Notes: a model not told the origin generated them from the letters alone. Positions 44,423 through 54,996 are shown, counted from the first letter of the stretch. The stretch: 64,000 nucleotides of DNA from Agreia sp. VKM Ac-1783 (GCF_900177765.1 NZ_FXWI01000002.1:62001-126000); one strand, 5' to 3'. Program-made: numbers and translations.

Positions 44423-45345
44423 TGGCGGAGAGTCGTTCATTTCCGGTGCCCGACGGCCTCGACGGCAGCCGCGTCGATGCGGCGCTGGCGAAGATGCTCG
44501 GATTCTCGCGCACCTTTGCGGCTGAGATCCTCGATGCCGGCGGAGTGACGGTCGACGGAGTCGAGGTCGGCAAGTCCGACAGACTCCGGGCCGACTCGTG
44601 GCTCGAGGTCACCTGGAGCCCCAAGACCGAGGTCCAGATCGTGCCGATCGACGTGCCCGATCTCGGAATCGTCTACGACGACGACGACATCGTCGTCATC
44701 GACAAGCCGGTCGGCGTCGCGGCGCATCCCTCTGTGGGCTGGACCGGCCCGACGGTTCTCGGAGCACTGGCGGGCGCGGGCTTCCGCATCTCCACGAGTG
44801 GGGCCGCCGAGCGTGCAGGGATCGTCCATCGACTCGACGCGGGCACCAGCGGACTCATGGTCGTGGCGAAGAGCGAAGACGCCTACACCTGGCTCAAGAG
44901 TGCCTTTCACGACCGCGAGGTCGACAAGATCTACCACGCGGTCGTGCAGGGTCATCCCGACCCCCTCGCGGGTACGATCGATGCTCCCATCGGTCGTCAC
45001 CCCCGGTCCGACTGGAAGTTCGCGGTGACCGCCGCCGGCAAGCCCAGCGTGACGCACTACGAGACGCTCGAGGCGTTCCCCTCGGCATCGCTGCTCGAGG
45101 TGCATCTGGAGACCGGCCGCACGCATCAGATCCGCGTCCATATGGCCGCCCAACGGCATCCGTGCGTCGGAGATGCGATGTATGGAGCGGACCCGACGAT
45201 CTCGGCACGCCTCGGCCTCACGAGGCAGTGGCTGCACGCGAAGCGGCTGGGATTCATCCACCCACGGACCCGCGAGTACGTGTCGTTCGAATCGCCGTAT
45301 CCTCTCGACCTGCAGCACGCGCTCGACATTCTTCGTCGCGACTGA
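44422..45345 (+). CDS. rluD: RluD-family pseudouridine synthase
   Basis: 23S rRNA pseudouridine synthase of 307 residues. An S4 domain is at the N-terminus ([33 protein letters not shown]); the catalytic Asp is in [18 protein letters not shown]. Later motifs HYETLEAF and [14 protein letters not shown] are the RluD class. Target positions (1911/1915/1917 in E. coli RluD) are inferred. Start ATG 44422 in the lspA stop. A 67-base gap to dnaE follows. Confidence 0.93.
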   Translation: MAESRSFPVPDGLDGSRVDAALAKMLGFSRTFAAEILDAGGVTVDGVEVGKSDRLRADSWLEVTWSPKTEVQIVPIDVPDLGIVYDDDDIVVIDKPVGVAAHPSVGWTGPTVLGALAGAGFRISTSGAAERAGIVHRLDAGTSGLMVVAKSEDAYTWLKSAFHDREVDKIYHAVVQGHPDPLAGTIDAPIGRHPRSDWKFAVTAAGKPSVTHYETLEAFPSASLLEVHLETGRTHQIRVHMAAQRHPCVGDAMYGADPTISARLGLTRQWLHAKRLGFIHPRTREYVSFESPYPLDLQHALDILRRD

Positions 45346-45412
45346 GGTCGCGTGTCGGGGGAGCCGACGTAAACTTAGAGACCTCTCGCCCCAGCTTTAG
45401 TCGGAGTCATCT

Positions 45413-48400
45413 GTGCCCTCTCACGATTCATTCGTTCACCTCCACGTGCACAGCGAGTACTCGATGCTCGATGGTGCCGCGCGGGTGAAACCCCTGATCG
45501 AGGCGGCAGTCGAGCAGGGCATGCCCGCCGTCGCCGTGACAGACCACGGCAACGTCTTCGGGGCGTTCGACTTCTGGAAGACGGCCACCGACGCGGGCAT
45601 CAAACCGATCATCGGAACAGAGGCGTACATCACGCCGGGCACCGCGCGCGGCGATAAGACCAGAGTCAAGTGGGGTGGCCCGAACTCCGGCCGCGACGAC
45701 GTCTCCGGGTCTGGCGCCTACACGCACATGACTCTCCTCTCCGAGACCACGGAGGGCATGCACAACCTCTTCCGACTGTCGTCGCGAGCCTCGATCGAGG
45801 GGTACTACTTCAAACCCCGTATGGATCGCGAACTGTTGAGTATGTACTCGACAGGGCTCATCGCCACCACCGGATGCCCCAGTGGCGAGGTGCAGACCCG
45901 TCTGCGTCTGGGCCAATACGACGAGGCGCGCAAGGCGGCAGCCGACTACCGTGACATCTTCGGCAAAGAGAACTACTTCGCCGAGATCATGGATCACGGA
46001 CTCGGCATCGAGCGGCAGATCATGCCCGACCTGCTCCGGCTTGCCAAAGAGCTCGATCTGCCGCTGGTAGCAACCAACGACTTGCACTACACGCATGCCC
46101 ACGATGCAACGAGTCACGCGGCTCTGCTGTGCGTCCAGTCGGGTTCCACTCTCTCCGACCCCAACCGTTTCAAGTTCGACGCCGACGAGTTCTATCTCAA
46201 GACCGCGGCCGAGATGCGGCACCTCTTCCGAGACCACCCGGAGGCGTGCGACAACACTCTCCTGATCGCGGAACGCTGCGAGACGGTGTTCAACACGTCC
46301 GCGAACTACATGCCGCGCTTTCCCGTTCCCGAAGGTGAGACAGAAGACAGCTGGCTCATCAAAGAGGTCGAGATCGGCTTGATGGCGCGGTACCCCAACG
46401 GCATCCCCGACGATGTGCGGGCGAGGGCCGAGTACGAGACGGGTGTCATCCTGCAGATGGGCTTCCCCGGGTACTTCCTCGTGGTGGCCGATTTCATCAA
46501 CTGGTCGAAGAAGAACGGCATCCGCGTCGGCCCCGGCCGTGGTTCCGGAGCGGGCTCGATGGTGGCGTATGCGCTGAACATCACGGGCCTCGACCCGATC
46601 CGGCACGGTCTGATCTTCGAGCGGTTCCTCAACCCCGACCGCGTCTCGATGCCCGACTTCGACGTCGATTTCGACGACCGTCGCCGCGGCGAGGTCATCA
46701 GATACGTCACAGAGAAGTACGGCGACGAGCGCGTGGCCCAGATCGTCACGTACGGAACGATCAAGGCCAAGCAGGCGCTGAAGGACTCGTCTCGCGTTCT
46801 GGGCTTCCCCTTCGGCATGGGAGACAAGCTCACCAAGGCGATGCCACCGCCCATCATGGGCAAAGACATCTCCCTGTCGGGCATCTTCGACACGAAGCAC
46901 CCGCGCTACAAAGAAGCGTCCGACATCCGTGCCGTGATCGAGAGCGATCCCGAGGCGCGCACCGTGTTCGACACGGCCGTCGGCATCGAGAACCTCAAGA
47001 GGCAGTGGGGTGTGCACGCTGCCGGCGTGATCATGTCGAGCGAGCCGCTGATCGACATCATCCCGATCATGAAGCGTGAGCAAGACGGGCAGATCGTCAC
47101 GCAGTTCGATTACCCGGCTGCTGAGGCCCTCGGTCTCATCAAGATGGACTTCCTCGGTCTTCGCAACCTGACGATCATCGACGACGCGCTCGACAACATC
47201 CAGTCGAACCGCGGGCACCGCCCGGTCCTCGAAGAACTCGAGCTCGACGATGTGCCGTCCTACGAGCTCCTTGCACGCGGCGACACCCTCGGTGTGTTCC
47301 AGCTCGATGGTGGGGCCATGCGCTCACTCCTGCGTCTGATGAAGCCCGACAACTTCGAAGACATCTCTGCTGTGATCGCCCTCTACCGGCCTGGCCCTAT
47401 GGGCGCCGACTCGCACACGAACTACGCGCTGCGCAAGAACGGGCTGCAACCGATCACGCCTATTCATCCCGAGCTCGAAGAGCCCCTCTACGAAGTACTG
47501 GGAACGACGTACGGCCTGATCGTGTACCAGGAGCAGGTGATGTCGGTCGCTCAGAAGCTCGCCGGCTTCACGCTGGCGCAGGCCGACCTGCTGCGGCGTG
47601 CGATGGGAAAGAAGAAGAAGTCCGAGCTCGACAAGCAGTTCGAGGGCTTCTCTGCCGGAATGAAAGCCAACGGCTACTCGATGGAAGCCGTGACCAAGCT
47701 CTGGGACATCCTTCTGCCGTTCTCCGACTACGCCTTCAACAAGGCGCACTCGGCGGCATACGGTGTCGTCTCGTATTGGACGGCCTACCTCAAGGCGCAC
47801 TACCCGGCCGAATACATGGCGGCGCTTCTCACCAGCGTCGGCGACTCCAAAGACAAGATGGCGCTCTATCTCAACGAGTGTCGTCGCATGAACATCAAGG
47901 TCCTTCCGCCCGACGTCAACGAGTCGATCGGCTTCTTCGCCGCCGTGGGGGAGGACATCCGCTTCGGCCTCGGTGCCGTGCGCAACGTCGGGTTCAACGT
48001 CGTCGACGGCATCAAGAACTCCCGCGAAGAGAAGGGCCGCTTCGAGTCGTTCCACGACTTCCTTCGCAAGGTTCCTCTTCCTGTCACCAACAAGAGGGCT
48101 ATCGAGTCTCTGATCAAGGCCGGCGCGTTCGATTCTCTGGGATCGTCGCGTCGCGCGCTGATGGAGATCCACGAGGACGCGGTCGAGAGCGCGGTGAGCG
48201 ACAAGAGGGCAGAGGCGAACGGCCAGGTCGGTTTCGACTTCGACAGTCTCTGGGATGAGCCTCAGACCGAGAGTCAGGTTCCCGAGCGCCCCGAATGGAC
48301 GAAGCGCGACAAGCTCGCCTTCGAGCGCGAGATGCTCGGCCTCTATGTATCCGATCATCCGCTCGCGGGTCTCGAGATTCCGCTTGCCAAGCACGCGTCG

Positions 48401-48931
48401 ACATCGATCACCGACCTGCTCGCCAGCGAGCACACCCAAGACGGCGATCAGGTGACGGTTGCGGGCCTGATCACCAGCGTTCAGCACCGCACGGCGCGCA
48501 ACAGCGGCAATCAGTACGGCATGATCCAGATCGAGGACTTCGGCGGCGAGGTCACCGCCATGTTCATGGGCAAGTCGTACCAGGAGTTCGCCCCAGCGCT
48601 GACGAACGATGCCATCGTCGTCGTACGCGGGCGCGTCAGCATGCGTGACGATGGCCTGAATCTGCACGCGTTCAGCCTGTTCTCGCCCGACCTCGGTCAG
48701 GCCGGCGGTTTCGGCCCGGTAGAGATCTCGATGACCGAGTCTCGCGCCACCACAGACACCGTGCAGGCCTTGAACGACGTCCTCATCCGGCACTCCGGAG
48801 ACACCGAGGTCCGCCTGAAGCTGGTCAAGGGTCAGACAGCGAGGGTGTTCGAGATCCCTTATCCGGTGCGGGTATCGGCAGATCTGTACGGCGAATTGAA
48901 GTCATTGCTCGGCCCGAACTGCCTGGCGTGA
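45413..48931 (+). CDS. dnaE: DNA polymerase III alpha subunit DnaE
   Basis: Replicative polymerase of 1172 residues. The PHP domain is residues 5-280: HLHVHSEYSMLDG, AVTDHGNVFGAFDFW, retaining the His and Asp of an active PHP exonuclease site. The palm carries PDFDVDFDDRRR with the catalytic aspartates near residue 420. A helix-hairpin-helix and an OB-fold region (about 1000-1100, VTVAGLITSVQHRTARN) follow. Length and the intact PHP fit the main DnaE1. Start GTG 45413 with CGGAG upstream. Confidence 0.97.
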   Translation: MPSHDSFVHLHVHSEYSMLDGAARVKPLIEAAVEQGMPAVAVTDHGNVFGAFDFWKTATDAGIKPIIGTEAYITPGTARGDKTRVKWGGPNSGRDDVSGSGAYTHMTLLSETTEGMHNLFRLSSRASIEGYYFKPRMDRELLSMYSTGLIATTGCPSGEVQTRLRLGQYDEARKAAADYRDIFGKENYFAEIMDHGLGIERQIMPDLLRLAKELDLPLVATNDLHYTHAHDATSHAALLCVQSGSTLSDPNRFKFDADEFYLKTAAEMRHLFRDHPEACDNTLLIAERCETVFNTSANYMPRFPVPEGETEDSWLIKEVEIGLMARYPNGIPDDVRARAEYETGVILQMGFPGYFLVVADFINWSKKNGIRVGPGRGSGAGSMVAYALNITGLDPIRHGLIFERFLNPDRVSMPDFDVDFDDRRRGEVIRYVTEKYGDERVAQIVTYGTIKAKQALKDSSRVLGFPFGMGDKLTKAMPPPIMGKDISLSGIFDTKHPRYKEASDIRAVIESDPEARTVFDTAVGIENLKRQWGVHAAGVIMSSEPLIDIIPIMKREQDGQIVTQFDYPAAEALGLIKMDFLGLRNLTIIDDALDNIQSNRGHRPVLEELELDDVPSYELLARGDTLGVFQLDGGAMRSLLRLMKPDNFEDISAVIALYRPGPMGADSHTNYALRKNGLQPITPIHPELEEPLYEVLGTTYGLIVYQEQVMSVAQKLAGFTLAQADLLRRAMGKKKKSELDKQFEGFSAGMKANGYSMEAVTKLWDILLPFSDYAFNKAHSAAYGVVSYWTAYLKAHYPAEYMAALLTSVGDSKDKMALYLNECRRMNIKVLPPDVNESIGFFAAVGEDIRFGLGAVRNVGFNVVDGIKNSREEKGRFESFHDFLRKVPLPVTNKRAIESLIKAGAFDSLGSSRRALMEIHEDAVESAVSDKRAEANGQVGFDFDSLWDEPQTESQVPERPEWTKRDKLAFEREMLGLYVSDHPLAGLEIPLAKHASTSITDLLASEHTQDGDQVTVAGLITSVQHRTARNSGNQYGMIQIEDFGGEVTAMFMGKSYQEFAPALTNDAIVVVRGRVSMRDDGLNLHAFSLFSPDLGQAGGFGPVEISMTESRATTDTVQALNDVLIRHSGDTEVRLKLVKGQTARVFEIPYPVRVSADLYGELKSLLGPNCLA

Positions 48932-48941
48932 GGCCGCTGCT

Positions 48942-48960
48942 CTCGCGTGCCCGACGCGAG
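48942..48960. terminator. Hairpin between dnaE and the flavin reductase
   Basis: CTCGCGT-GCCCG-ACGCGAG, seven base pairs, in the 31-base gap of converging genes. No T-run; a bidirectional terminator is plausible. Confidence 0.5.
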
Positions 48961-48962
48961 GG

Positions 48963-49502
48963 CTACGCGTGGTCGCCGAGAAGACGGTACGCCCGCTCGT
49001 GGTACAGCAGCGCCTCATCGTCATCGCCGAGGCCGCCCTGCTCCACCTGAACGGCGACGACGGCGTTGTTGTGCAGTGGCATACGTCCGATGATGCGCCC
49101 CACCATCCATGCGGTCACGTCGTTCAGAATCGGCAATCCATGCGGGCCCGCGTGCCAGTGATCGCCCTCGAAGCGCAGGGCGTGGTCGCCGGACATGATC
49201 TCGGCGACGGCCCTGTTACGCGCGCCGAGCATGTGGATGGCCACATAGTCGGTCTCGGCGATGGCCCGCCAGGCGCTGGCGGAGCGCGCCATATTGAAGG
49301 TCGCCATCGGCGGTACAGCGGAGAGCGACGACAACGACGTGGCGGTGAAGCCGACGGGTGCGCCATCGGGGGAGAGGGCGGTCACGACGGCCACGCCGGC
49401 AGCGTGGCGCCGAAACGCCTGCTTGAAGGCGACGAGGTCGTCGGGAGTCTGCGGCTGACTGGACGTGCCCTCGGGCGCGTCGGGCTGGGTTGTATCGGTC
49501 AC
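48963..49502 (-). CDS. Flavin reductase domain protein
   Basis: A 179-residue FMN-binding protein: AFRRHAAGVAVVTALSPDGAPVGFTATSLSSLSAVPPMATFNM is the flavin reductase-like signature, and VVAVQVEQGGLGDDDEALLYHERAYR closes the barrel. Members reduce free flavin with NAD(P)H to feed monooxygenases; the partner is unknown. GTG 49502 is preferred because GGAGG lies five bases before it; a TTG at 49514 would use that SD as coding sequence. Divergent from hisD. Confidence 0.85.
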   Translation of the reverse strand: MTDTTQPDAPEGTSSQPQTPDDLVAFKQAFRRHAAGVAVVTALSPDGAPVGFTATSLSSLSAVPPMATFNMARSASAWRAIAETDYVAIHMLGARNRAVAEIMSGDHALRFEGDHWHAGPHGLPILNDVTAWMVGRIIGRMPLHNNAVVAVQVEQGGLGDDDEALLYHERAYRLLGDHA

Positions 49503-49584
49503 ACTGTCCTCCAACTCGACACTGCGTGTGAGCTATTCCCTGCGGCGGCCGCCGACGGGCACTGGCCAATACAATGGACAGGCC

Positions 49585-50901
49585 ATGATTCAGACGATCG
49601 ACCTTCGGGGTCACAAGCCTAGCCCTTCAGAACTCATCGACCTCGTGCCTCGGTCATTGACCGACGTGTCGGTAGCGCGGGTCGCAGCTCAGCAGCTGAT
49701 CGATGACGTGATCGACAGGGGAGAGCAGGCGATCCTCGACCAGGCGCTGCGATTCGACGGTGTCACGCCGCGGTCGATCCGGGTGTCCCAGAGCGACATC
49801 GACGACGCTGTCGCCACACTCGATCCTCAGGTGCGCGCGGCTCTCGAAGAAGCGATCGAGCGTGTTCGCAAGGCGACACGAGCTCAGGTTCCGTCGGCCA
49901 CGACGACGACGCTGGGCGATGGCGCTGTCATCGAGCAGCGGTGGCACCCAGTCGAACGGGTCGGTCTCTACGTTCCGGGCGGCAAAGCGGTCTACCCGTC
50001 GAGTGTGGTGATGAACGTGGTGCCCGCGCAGATCGCCGGAGTCGCATCGATCGCCCTCGTATCACCCGCACAGAGCGAATTCGGTGGATCCGTGCACCCG
50101 ACGATTCTCGGTGCAGCGGGACTGCTGGGAATCACCGAGGTCTACGCCATGGGCGGAGCGGGCGCCATCGGTGCACTCGCCTTCGGCGTTCCCGACCTCG
50201 ATCTCCACCCGGTTCAGGTCATCACCGGCCCGGGCAACGTCTATGTCGCCGCGGCGAAGCGCATCGTCGGTTCGCGAACGGGTATCGACTCCGAAGCCGG
50301 ACCGACCGAGATCCTCATCATCGCCGACGCAAGCGCGGATTCCTCGTTCGTCACAGCCGACCTGGTGAGCCAGGCCGAACACGACGAGCTGGCGGCGGCG
50401 GTCCTCGTGACCGATTCGCCGGAACTCGCCGACCAGGTTCGGTCACTTCTCGACGATGTCGCACGCTCGACCCGTCACGCCGAGAGGGTGGCGATCGCGC
50501 TCGACGGCGTGCAGTCGGCGATCGTGCTCGTCGACGATCTGTCGGCCGCCGCCGACTTCAGCAATGCCTACGGTCCAGAGCACCTCGAGATCCAGACGGT
50601 CGATCCAGACGCCGTCGTCTCGACGATCCACAACGCCGGCGCGATTTTTCTGGGCGCTTATTCGCCCGTCAGCCTCGGCGACTACCTGGCGGGCTCCAAT
50701 CACGTGCTTCCGACGGGAGGTCAGTCGCGATTCTCCTCAGGCCTCGGCGCCTACACCTTCCTCCGTCCGCAGCAGATCATCCGTTACGACCGTGCGGCGC
50801 TGCAGGACGTGAAAGACCGCATCCACGCGCTCGCCGAGTCCGAGAATCTTCCGGCGCACGCTGAGGCTGTTGCCGTACGCTTCCACTCTCCCGACCGTTA
50901 G
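49585..50901 (+). CDS. hisD: Histidinol dehydrogenase
   Basis: Last two steps of histidine synthesis, histidinol to histidine with two NAD+. 438 residues: [87 protein letters not shown] and the zinc/base region [11 protein letters not shown], then [24 protein letters not shown] 49585 follows a TACAAT at 49570. No other his gene is adjacent. nrdR starts ten bases after the stop. Confidence 0.96.
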   Translation: MIQTIDLRGHKPSPSELIDLVPRSLTDVSVARVAAQQLIDDVIDRGEQAILDQALRFDGVTPRSIRVSQSDIDDAVATLDPQVRAALEEAIERVRKATRAQVPSATTTTLGDGAVIEQRWHPVERVGLYVPGGKAVYPSSVVMNVVPAQIAGVASIALVSPAQSEFGGSVHPTILGAAGLLGITEVYAMGGAGAIGALAFGVPDLDLHPVQVITGPGNVYVAAAKRIVGSRTGIDSEAGPTEILIIADASADSSFVTADLVSQAEHDELAAAVLVTDSPELADQVRSLLDDVARSTRHAERVAIALDGVQSAIVLVDDLSAAADFSNAYGPEHLEIQTVDPDAVVSTIHNAGAIFLGAYSPVSLGDYLAGSNHVLPTGGQSRFSSGLGAYTFLRPQQIIRYDRAALQDVKDRIHALAESENLPAHAEAVAVRFHSPDR

Positions 50902-50911
50902 GCCCCGCGAC

Positions 50912-51400
50912 ATGTTCTGCCCCTACTGCCGCTATCCCGATTCGCGCGTCGTCGACTCCCGAACGACCGATGACGGCCTCGCCATCAGACGCCGACGCCA
51001 GTGTCCCGAGTGCGGTCGGCGCTTCAGCACAACGGAGACCGCGAGCCTCAACGTGATCAAGCGCAGCGGTGTGGTCGTGCCGTTCAGTCGAGACAAGATC
51101 GTGAGCGGCGTGCGAAAAGCGTGTCAGGGTCGGCCGGTCACCGATTCCGACCTGGCCATCCTCGCGCAGCGCGTCGAAGAGACCGTCCGGCTCAGCGGTG
51201 CCGCCCAGATCGAGGCCAACGATATCGGCCTGGCTATCCTGCAGCCGCTTCGTGAACTCGACGAAGTGGCGTACCTGCGTTTCGCCAGCGTCTATCAGGG
51301 GTTCGATTCGCTCGACGACTTCGAAGCGGCGATCACGCTGCTGAGAGTCGAGCACGAGGCAGCCCGATCGAGCAACGACAGCGAAGCCACGGTCGACTGA
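50912..51400 (+). CDS. nrdR: Transcriptional repressor NrdR
   Basis: Represses ribonucleotide reductase genes according to dATP. 162 residues: zinc ribbon [25 protein letters not shown] with four cysteines, then the ATP-cone domain (about 48-140) [32 protein letters not shown] 50912 begins at the first Cys-containing residue, as usual for the family. No nrd gene or clear NrdR box is in the window. The gene lies between hisD and pyrD. Confidence 0.95.
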   Translation: MFCPYCRYPDSRVVDSRTTDDGLAIRRRRQCPECGRRFSTTETASLNVIKRSGVVVPFSRDKIVSGVRKACQGRPVTDSDLAILAQRVEETVRLSGAAQIEANDIGLAILQPLRELDEVAYLRFASVYQGFDSLDDFEAAITLLRVEHEAARSSNDSEATVD

Positions 51401-51402
51401 GA

Positions 51403-52443
51403 ATGTATCCGCTCCTCTTCGCCCACGTCCTGACGCGTATCGATCCGGAGCGCGCACATCACCTCGCGTTCACGGTGATCCGACTCATTCCACGTCTCGG
51501 TCTCGGCGGTATCTTTCGTCGCCTCACCGCATCCCGATCGCCGCATGCCGTGCATACGCTGGGGCTCGAATTCGCGACCCCATTCGGCCTCGCGGCCGGT
51601 TTCGACAAGGATGCCCGCGGCATCCAGGGGCTGGGCGCGCTCGGGTTCGGGCATGTGGAGGTGGGCACGATAACGGCTCATCCACAGCCGGGTAATGAGA
51701 AGCCCCGCCTCTTTCGTCTCATAGCCGATCGAGCGGTCGTGAACCGCATGGGATTCAACAACGGGGGAGCGGCCGAGGCGTCGCTCCGTGTTGCTCGGGC
51801 AACGGGGCTTCGAGGAAGGCCCGTGATCGGTGTCAACATCGGAAAGAGTCGCGTGGTCGCCGTCGACGACGCGATCGGCGACTACATCTCGAGCACCCGC
51901 GCCCTCGCGCCGGTGGCCGACTACCTCGTGGTCAACGTCAGCTCTCCGAATACTCCGGGATTGCGTGGGCTGCAGGAGATCGACAAGCTCGAGCCTCTTC
52001 TCAGGGCGGTGAAGACCGAGGCGGGTTCCACGCCGCTCCTCGTGAAGATCGCGCCCGATCTCACCGACGAGGAGGTAGAGAGAGTGTCGCGACTCGCCGT
52101 CGATCTCGGTCTCGATGGCATCATCGCCACGAACACGACGCTCTCGAGACAGGGGCTCCGCACATCCGAGGAGACCGTCACCGCGGCGGGAGCCGGGGGG
52201 CTCTCCGGGGCGCCTCTCGCTGCGAGGTCGCTCGATGTGCTGCGCGTCATTCGGTCGGTGGTCCCGGCCGAGCTCTGTGTGATCTCGGTCGGTGGCGTCG
52301 AGACGGCTCACGACGTGGCCGAACGGCTGCGGGCGGGGGCCACCCTGGTGCAGGGGTACACGGCGTTCCTCTACCGTGGCCCGCTCTGGGCTCGGCAGAT
52401 CAACCGCGGTCTGGACCGACTTCTGCAGACGGAGCGGTTCTAG
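51403..52443 (+). CDS. pyrD: Dihydroorotate dehydrogenase (quinone), class 2
   Basis: Pyrimidine pathway enzyme of 346 residues that passes electrons to quinone. TPFGLAAGFDKDARGIQGLGALGFGHVEVGTIT near the N-terminus; the class 2 catalytic Ser lies in VVNVSSPNTPGLRGLQ; VKIAPDLTDEEVERV and GLSGAPLAARSLDVLRVIR bind FMN. The N-terminal helices mediate membrane association. It starts two bases after nrdR and overlaps the converging DUF1905 gene by four bases. Confidence 0.95.
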   Translation: MYPLLFAHVLTRIDPERAHHLAFTVIRLIPRLGLGGIFRRLTASRSPHAVHTLGLEFATPFGLAAGFDKDARGIQGLGALGFGHVEVGTITAHPQPGNEKPRLFRLIADRAVVNRMGFNNGGAAEASLRVARATGLRGRPVIGVNIGKSRVVAVDDAIGDYISSTRALAPVADYLVVNVSSPNTPGLRGLQEIDKLEPLLRAVKTEAGSTPLLVKIAPDLTDEEVERVSRLAVDLGLDGIIATNTTLSRQGLRTSEETVTAAGAGGLSGAPLAARSLDVLRVIRSVVPAELCVISVGGVETAHDVAERLRAGATLVQGYTAFLYRGPLWARQINRGLDRLLQTERF

Positions 52444-52871
52444 CGGAGTTCTGCCAGAGCGGCCTCGACGCGCTTTTGCCGGGTCGACTCGGTCTTCGCC
52501 GACTCGACCGACAGCACGATGCGATTCTGGTTCGTGAACGACAGCGCATCGAAGCGGGCCTTCGCCTCGGGCTCGCCGCTGAAAGCACGAGCGAGGTCGT
52601 CTGGAACCGTCACGGTACGAGGCGCGCTGTCTCTCTCGATCTCGACCTCGACCACGTCGCCACCGGCGACGTTCGCGGCCGATCGATTGGCTGCGCTCAG
52701 CGAGATCATCAGCCGGCCCTTGTAGGGCGCGACGCTGCTGCGGTAACTGTGAGACCCGAGAGTGACGACGACCGGGATCCGTTTCTCGGCGCCGAGCGCC
52801 GACATGATGTCGGCGGGCACCTCGAGGCCGGTGTTGTTGCCGTCGAGCACGATCGTCGTCGTGAACTTCAT
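52440..52871 (-). CDS. DUF1905/YdeI-type protein
   Basis: A 143-residue protein. The N-terminal 85 residues are a DUF1905 beta barrel (FTTTIVLDGNNTGLEVPADIMSALGAEKRIPVVVTLG..YRSSVAPYKGRLMISLSAANR), and the C-terminus has the YdeI/OmpD-associated motif VPDDLARAFSGEPEAKARFDAL followed by a basic helix. Relatives were linked to bacteriocin tolerance, but the function is unproved. It converges with pyrD; 38 bases lie before the DUF3043 gene end on the same strand. Confidence 0.8.
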   Translation of the reverse strand: MKFTTTIVLDGNNTGLEVPADIMSALGAEKRIPVVVTLGSHSYRSSVAPYKGRLMISLSAANRSAANVAGGDVVEVEIERDSAPRTVTVPDDLARAFSGEPEAKARFDALSFTNQNRIVLSVESAKTESTRQKRVEAALAELR

Positions 52872-52909
52872 GGTGTCGGCGTTCGGCGTCGGCTAAGGGC
52901 CGCCGGAGA

Positions 52910-53491
52910 TCAGACCGGGAACTTGCCGCGCTTGACCTGCGGCTTGGGCAGACGAAGAGGCCGCAACTGCAGGGCGCGCATCGCCGCGTACCAGCGAACG
53001 CCCTTCTCGACCTTGCTGTCGCCGAACTTGGCCTTGAGCTTGCGGGTGACCAGCCAGCCCAACAGGAGGCTGTCGACCACGACGAGCAGCACGAACGCGT
53101 AGAGGGCCAGCATCAAGGCGGTCTGCACGGTGGGGTTCGGAACGAGGGTCGCGAGAATGACCGCGAACATCACCGGAATCATGACCTCACCGAGACTGAA
53201 CCGGGCATCGACATAGTCGCGCACGTAACGGCGCTGCGGACCCTTGTCACGGATGGGGAGGAACTTCTCCTCGCCGTTCGCCATGCCGACGCGCGCGCGG
53301 TCGCGCGACTCCTGCAGCTTCGCCCGTGACGCCTTGCGCGCCTCTTTGTTGTCGCCGGCGACGAGGGGGCGCTTGTTGGCGGCCTCCCGTTCCTTGCGGG
53401 TGGGAGTCGCGTGGCCCTTGCCGCTGAGGGGGGCGTCGTCGAGCTGCGCGTCGCGCGGTGCGTCGAGAGCGGGGGCTTTGTCTTTGGCCAC
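52910..53491 (-). CDS. DUF3043 membrane protein
   Basis: A 193-residue actinobacterial protein. The cytoplasmic N-terminal half is highly charged (TRKEREAANKRPLV, KEARKASRAKLQESRDRAR) and the conserved PIRDKGPQRRYVRDYVDARF block leads to two transmembrane helices (about 110-130 and 135-157). Function unknown. GTG 53491 was chosen because the family begins with AKDKAP; the longer frame upstream runs through the divergent M20 gene. TATACT on the minus strand at 53520-53525 is a possible -10. Confidence 0.82.
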   Translation of the reverse strand: MAKDKAPALDAPRDAQLDDAPLSGKGHATPTRKEREAANKRPLVAGDNKEARKASRAKLQESRDRARVGMANGEEKFLPIRDKGPQRRYVRDYVDARFSLGEVMIPVMFAVILATLVPNPTVQTALMLALYAFVLLVVVDSLLLGWLVTRKLKAKFGDSKVEKGVRWYAAMRALQLRPLRLPKPQVKRGKFPV

Positions 53492-53537
53492 GATGTACGT
53501 CCTTGCCGAGAAGTGCAGAAGTATAAAGTTTACCTCT

Positions 53538-54968
53538 ATGACTGAGAACACGGGCGCGACATATTCCGACGACACCGACCTGCAGCGAGTGGTGCGCCGC
53601 ATCGTCGAGCAGAACATGCCGGCATCCGTCGCGACGCTGACCGACCTCGTGCGCATACCTTCTGTGTCGTGGGATGCGTTCGATCGCGCCTTCGTTGCGC
53701 AGAGCGCTGATGCGGTCGCGTCGCTGCTCGAGCAGACGGGTGCCTTCGACTCGGTGATCGTCTCCCAGGCCGAGACCCCTGAGGGCACTCTCGGCCAGCC
53801 GGCCGTGCTGGCTTCGCGCGCAGCGAAGAACGGCCGCCCCACGGTGCTGCTCTACGCTCATCACGACGTTCAGCCTCCCGGCGATGACGCTGATTGGGAC
53901 TCCGCTCCCTACGAGCCCACTATTCGAGGCGACCGCCTCTACGGCCGTGGGGCATCCGATGACAAGGCCGGCGTCGTCTCGCACGTCGCGTCTGTCAGCG
54001 CCCTGGTCGAGGCGACGGCGAACGAGTTCGATCTCGGACTCGTCGTCTTCATCGAAGGCGAAGAGGAGTTCGGTTCGCGATCGTTCTCGGCGTTTCTCGA
54101 CAAACACCGTGACCAGCTCGAGGCCGATGTCATCGTCGTCGCCGACTCCGACAACTGGAACGTCGACACCCCGGCCCTCACCATCAGCCTTCGGGGCAAC
54201 GTCACCTTCAAGCTCACCGTGCGCACGCTCGAGCATGCGTCGCACTCGGGCATGTTCGGGGGAGCGGCTCCGGATGCGATGCTCGCGATGGTGCGGCTCC
54301 TCGCTACGCTGCATGGCGACGACGGGTCGGTCGCCGTCGACGGTCTCGTCGGCACCGAGGGAGCTACCCCTGACTATCCCGAGAGCCAGCTGGCACACGA
54401 GGCTGGATTCGTCGAGGGAGTGACGAGCGTCGGTCACGGTTCGATCCTTTCTCGTCTCTGGTTCCAGCCGGCCGTCACGGTCACCGGAATCGATGCGCCC
54501 AGCGTCGCCAACGCATCCAACACTCTTCTGCCACAGGTCGCGGCGCGCATCAGCTCTCGTATCGCCCCGGGACAGAAGGCCAGTGACGCATTCGCGGCGA
54601 TCGAGAGGCACCTGCGAGAGAACGCCCCCTTCGGAGCAGCGATCGAGATCAGCGACGTCGACCTCGGCGACGCGTTCCTCGTCGATACGACCGGCTGGGC
54701 AGTCCGCGAAGCAAAGACGGCGATGAAGGACGGCTGGGGCGTCGATGCCGTCGACACGGGCATCGGTGGGTCGATCCCGTTCATTTCGGATCTCGCCCGC
54801 GTCTTCCCGTCGGCACAGATTCTCGTCACCGGGGTGGAGGATCCCGACACTCGTGCGCACAGCCCCAACGAGTCCCAGCATCTGGGAGTCCTGAAGCGTG
54901 CGATTCTGAGCGAGGCCTTCCTTCTCGCCCGGCTGAACGAGCGAACTCTCGCCGAGCTGGCGGAATGA
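53538..54968 (+). CDS. M20-family metallopeptidase (dipeptidase-like)
   Basis: A 476-residue zinc peptidase: VLLYAHHDVQPPGD holds the first metal His and the catalytic Asp, YGRGASDDKAG the bridging Asp, EGEEEFGSRS the catalytic Glu and metal Glu, VVADSDNW the next Asp and the final GGSIPFI loop with the last ligand nearby. The lid domain spans about 200-330. Relatives cleave dipeptides or carboxy-terminal residues; the substrate is unknown. Start ATG 53538 with a TAAAGT eight bases upstream, so a very short leader is likely. Confidence 0.87.
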   Translation: MTENTGATYSDDTDLQRVVRRIVEQNMPASVATLTDLVRIPSVSWDAFDRAFVAQSADAVASLLEQTGAFDSVIVSQAETPEGTLGQPAVLASRAAKNGRPTVLLYAHHDVQPPGDDADWDSAPYEPTIRGDRLYGRGASDDKAGVVSHVASVSALVEATANEFDLGLVVFIEGEEEFGSRSFSAFLDKHRDQLEADVIVVADSDNWNVDTPALTISLRGNVTFKLTVRTLEHASHSGMFGGAAPDAMLAMVRLLATLHGDDGSVAVDGLVGTEGATPDYPESQLAHEAGFVEGVTSVGHGSILSRLWFQPAVTVTGIDAPSVANASNTLLPQVAARISSRIAPGQKASDAFAAIERHLRENAPFGAAIEISDVDLGDAFLVDTTGWAVREAKTAMKDGWGVDAVDTGIGGSIPFISDLARVFPSAQILVTGVEDPDTRAHSPNESQHLGVLKRAILSEAFLLARLNERTLAELAE

Positions 54969-54976
54969 ATTCCGCC

Positions 54977-54996
54977 CACGCACGGTTTGCGTGTTT
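54977..54996 (+). terminator. Weak terminator after the M20 gene
   Basis: CACGCA-CGGTT-TGCGTG stem, six base pairs, followed by TTT. It lies nine bases after the stop. Confidence 0.45.

Noticed and set aside
45428-47218. 596-aa minus-strand ORF opposite dnaE
   Set aside because: Antisense to a conserved gene; composition (Val, Asp, Arg, His) mirrors the third-position bias and no motif is seen.
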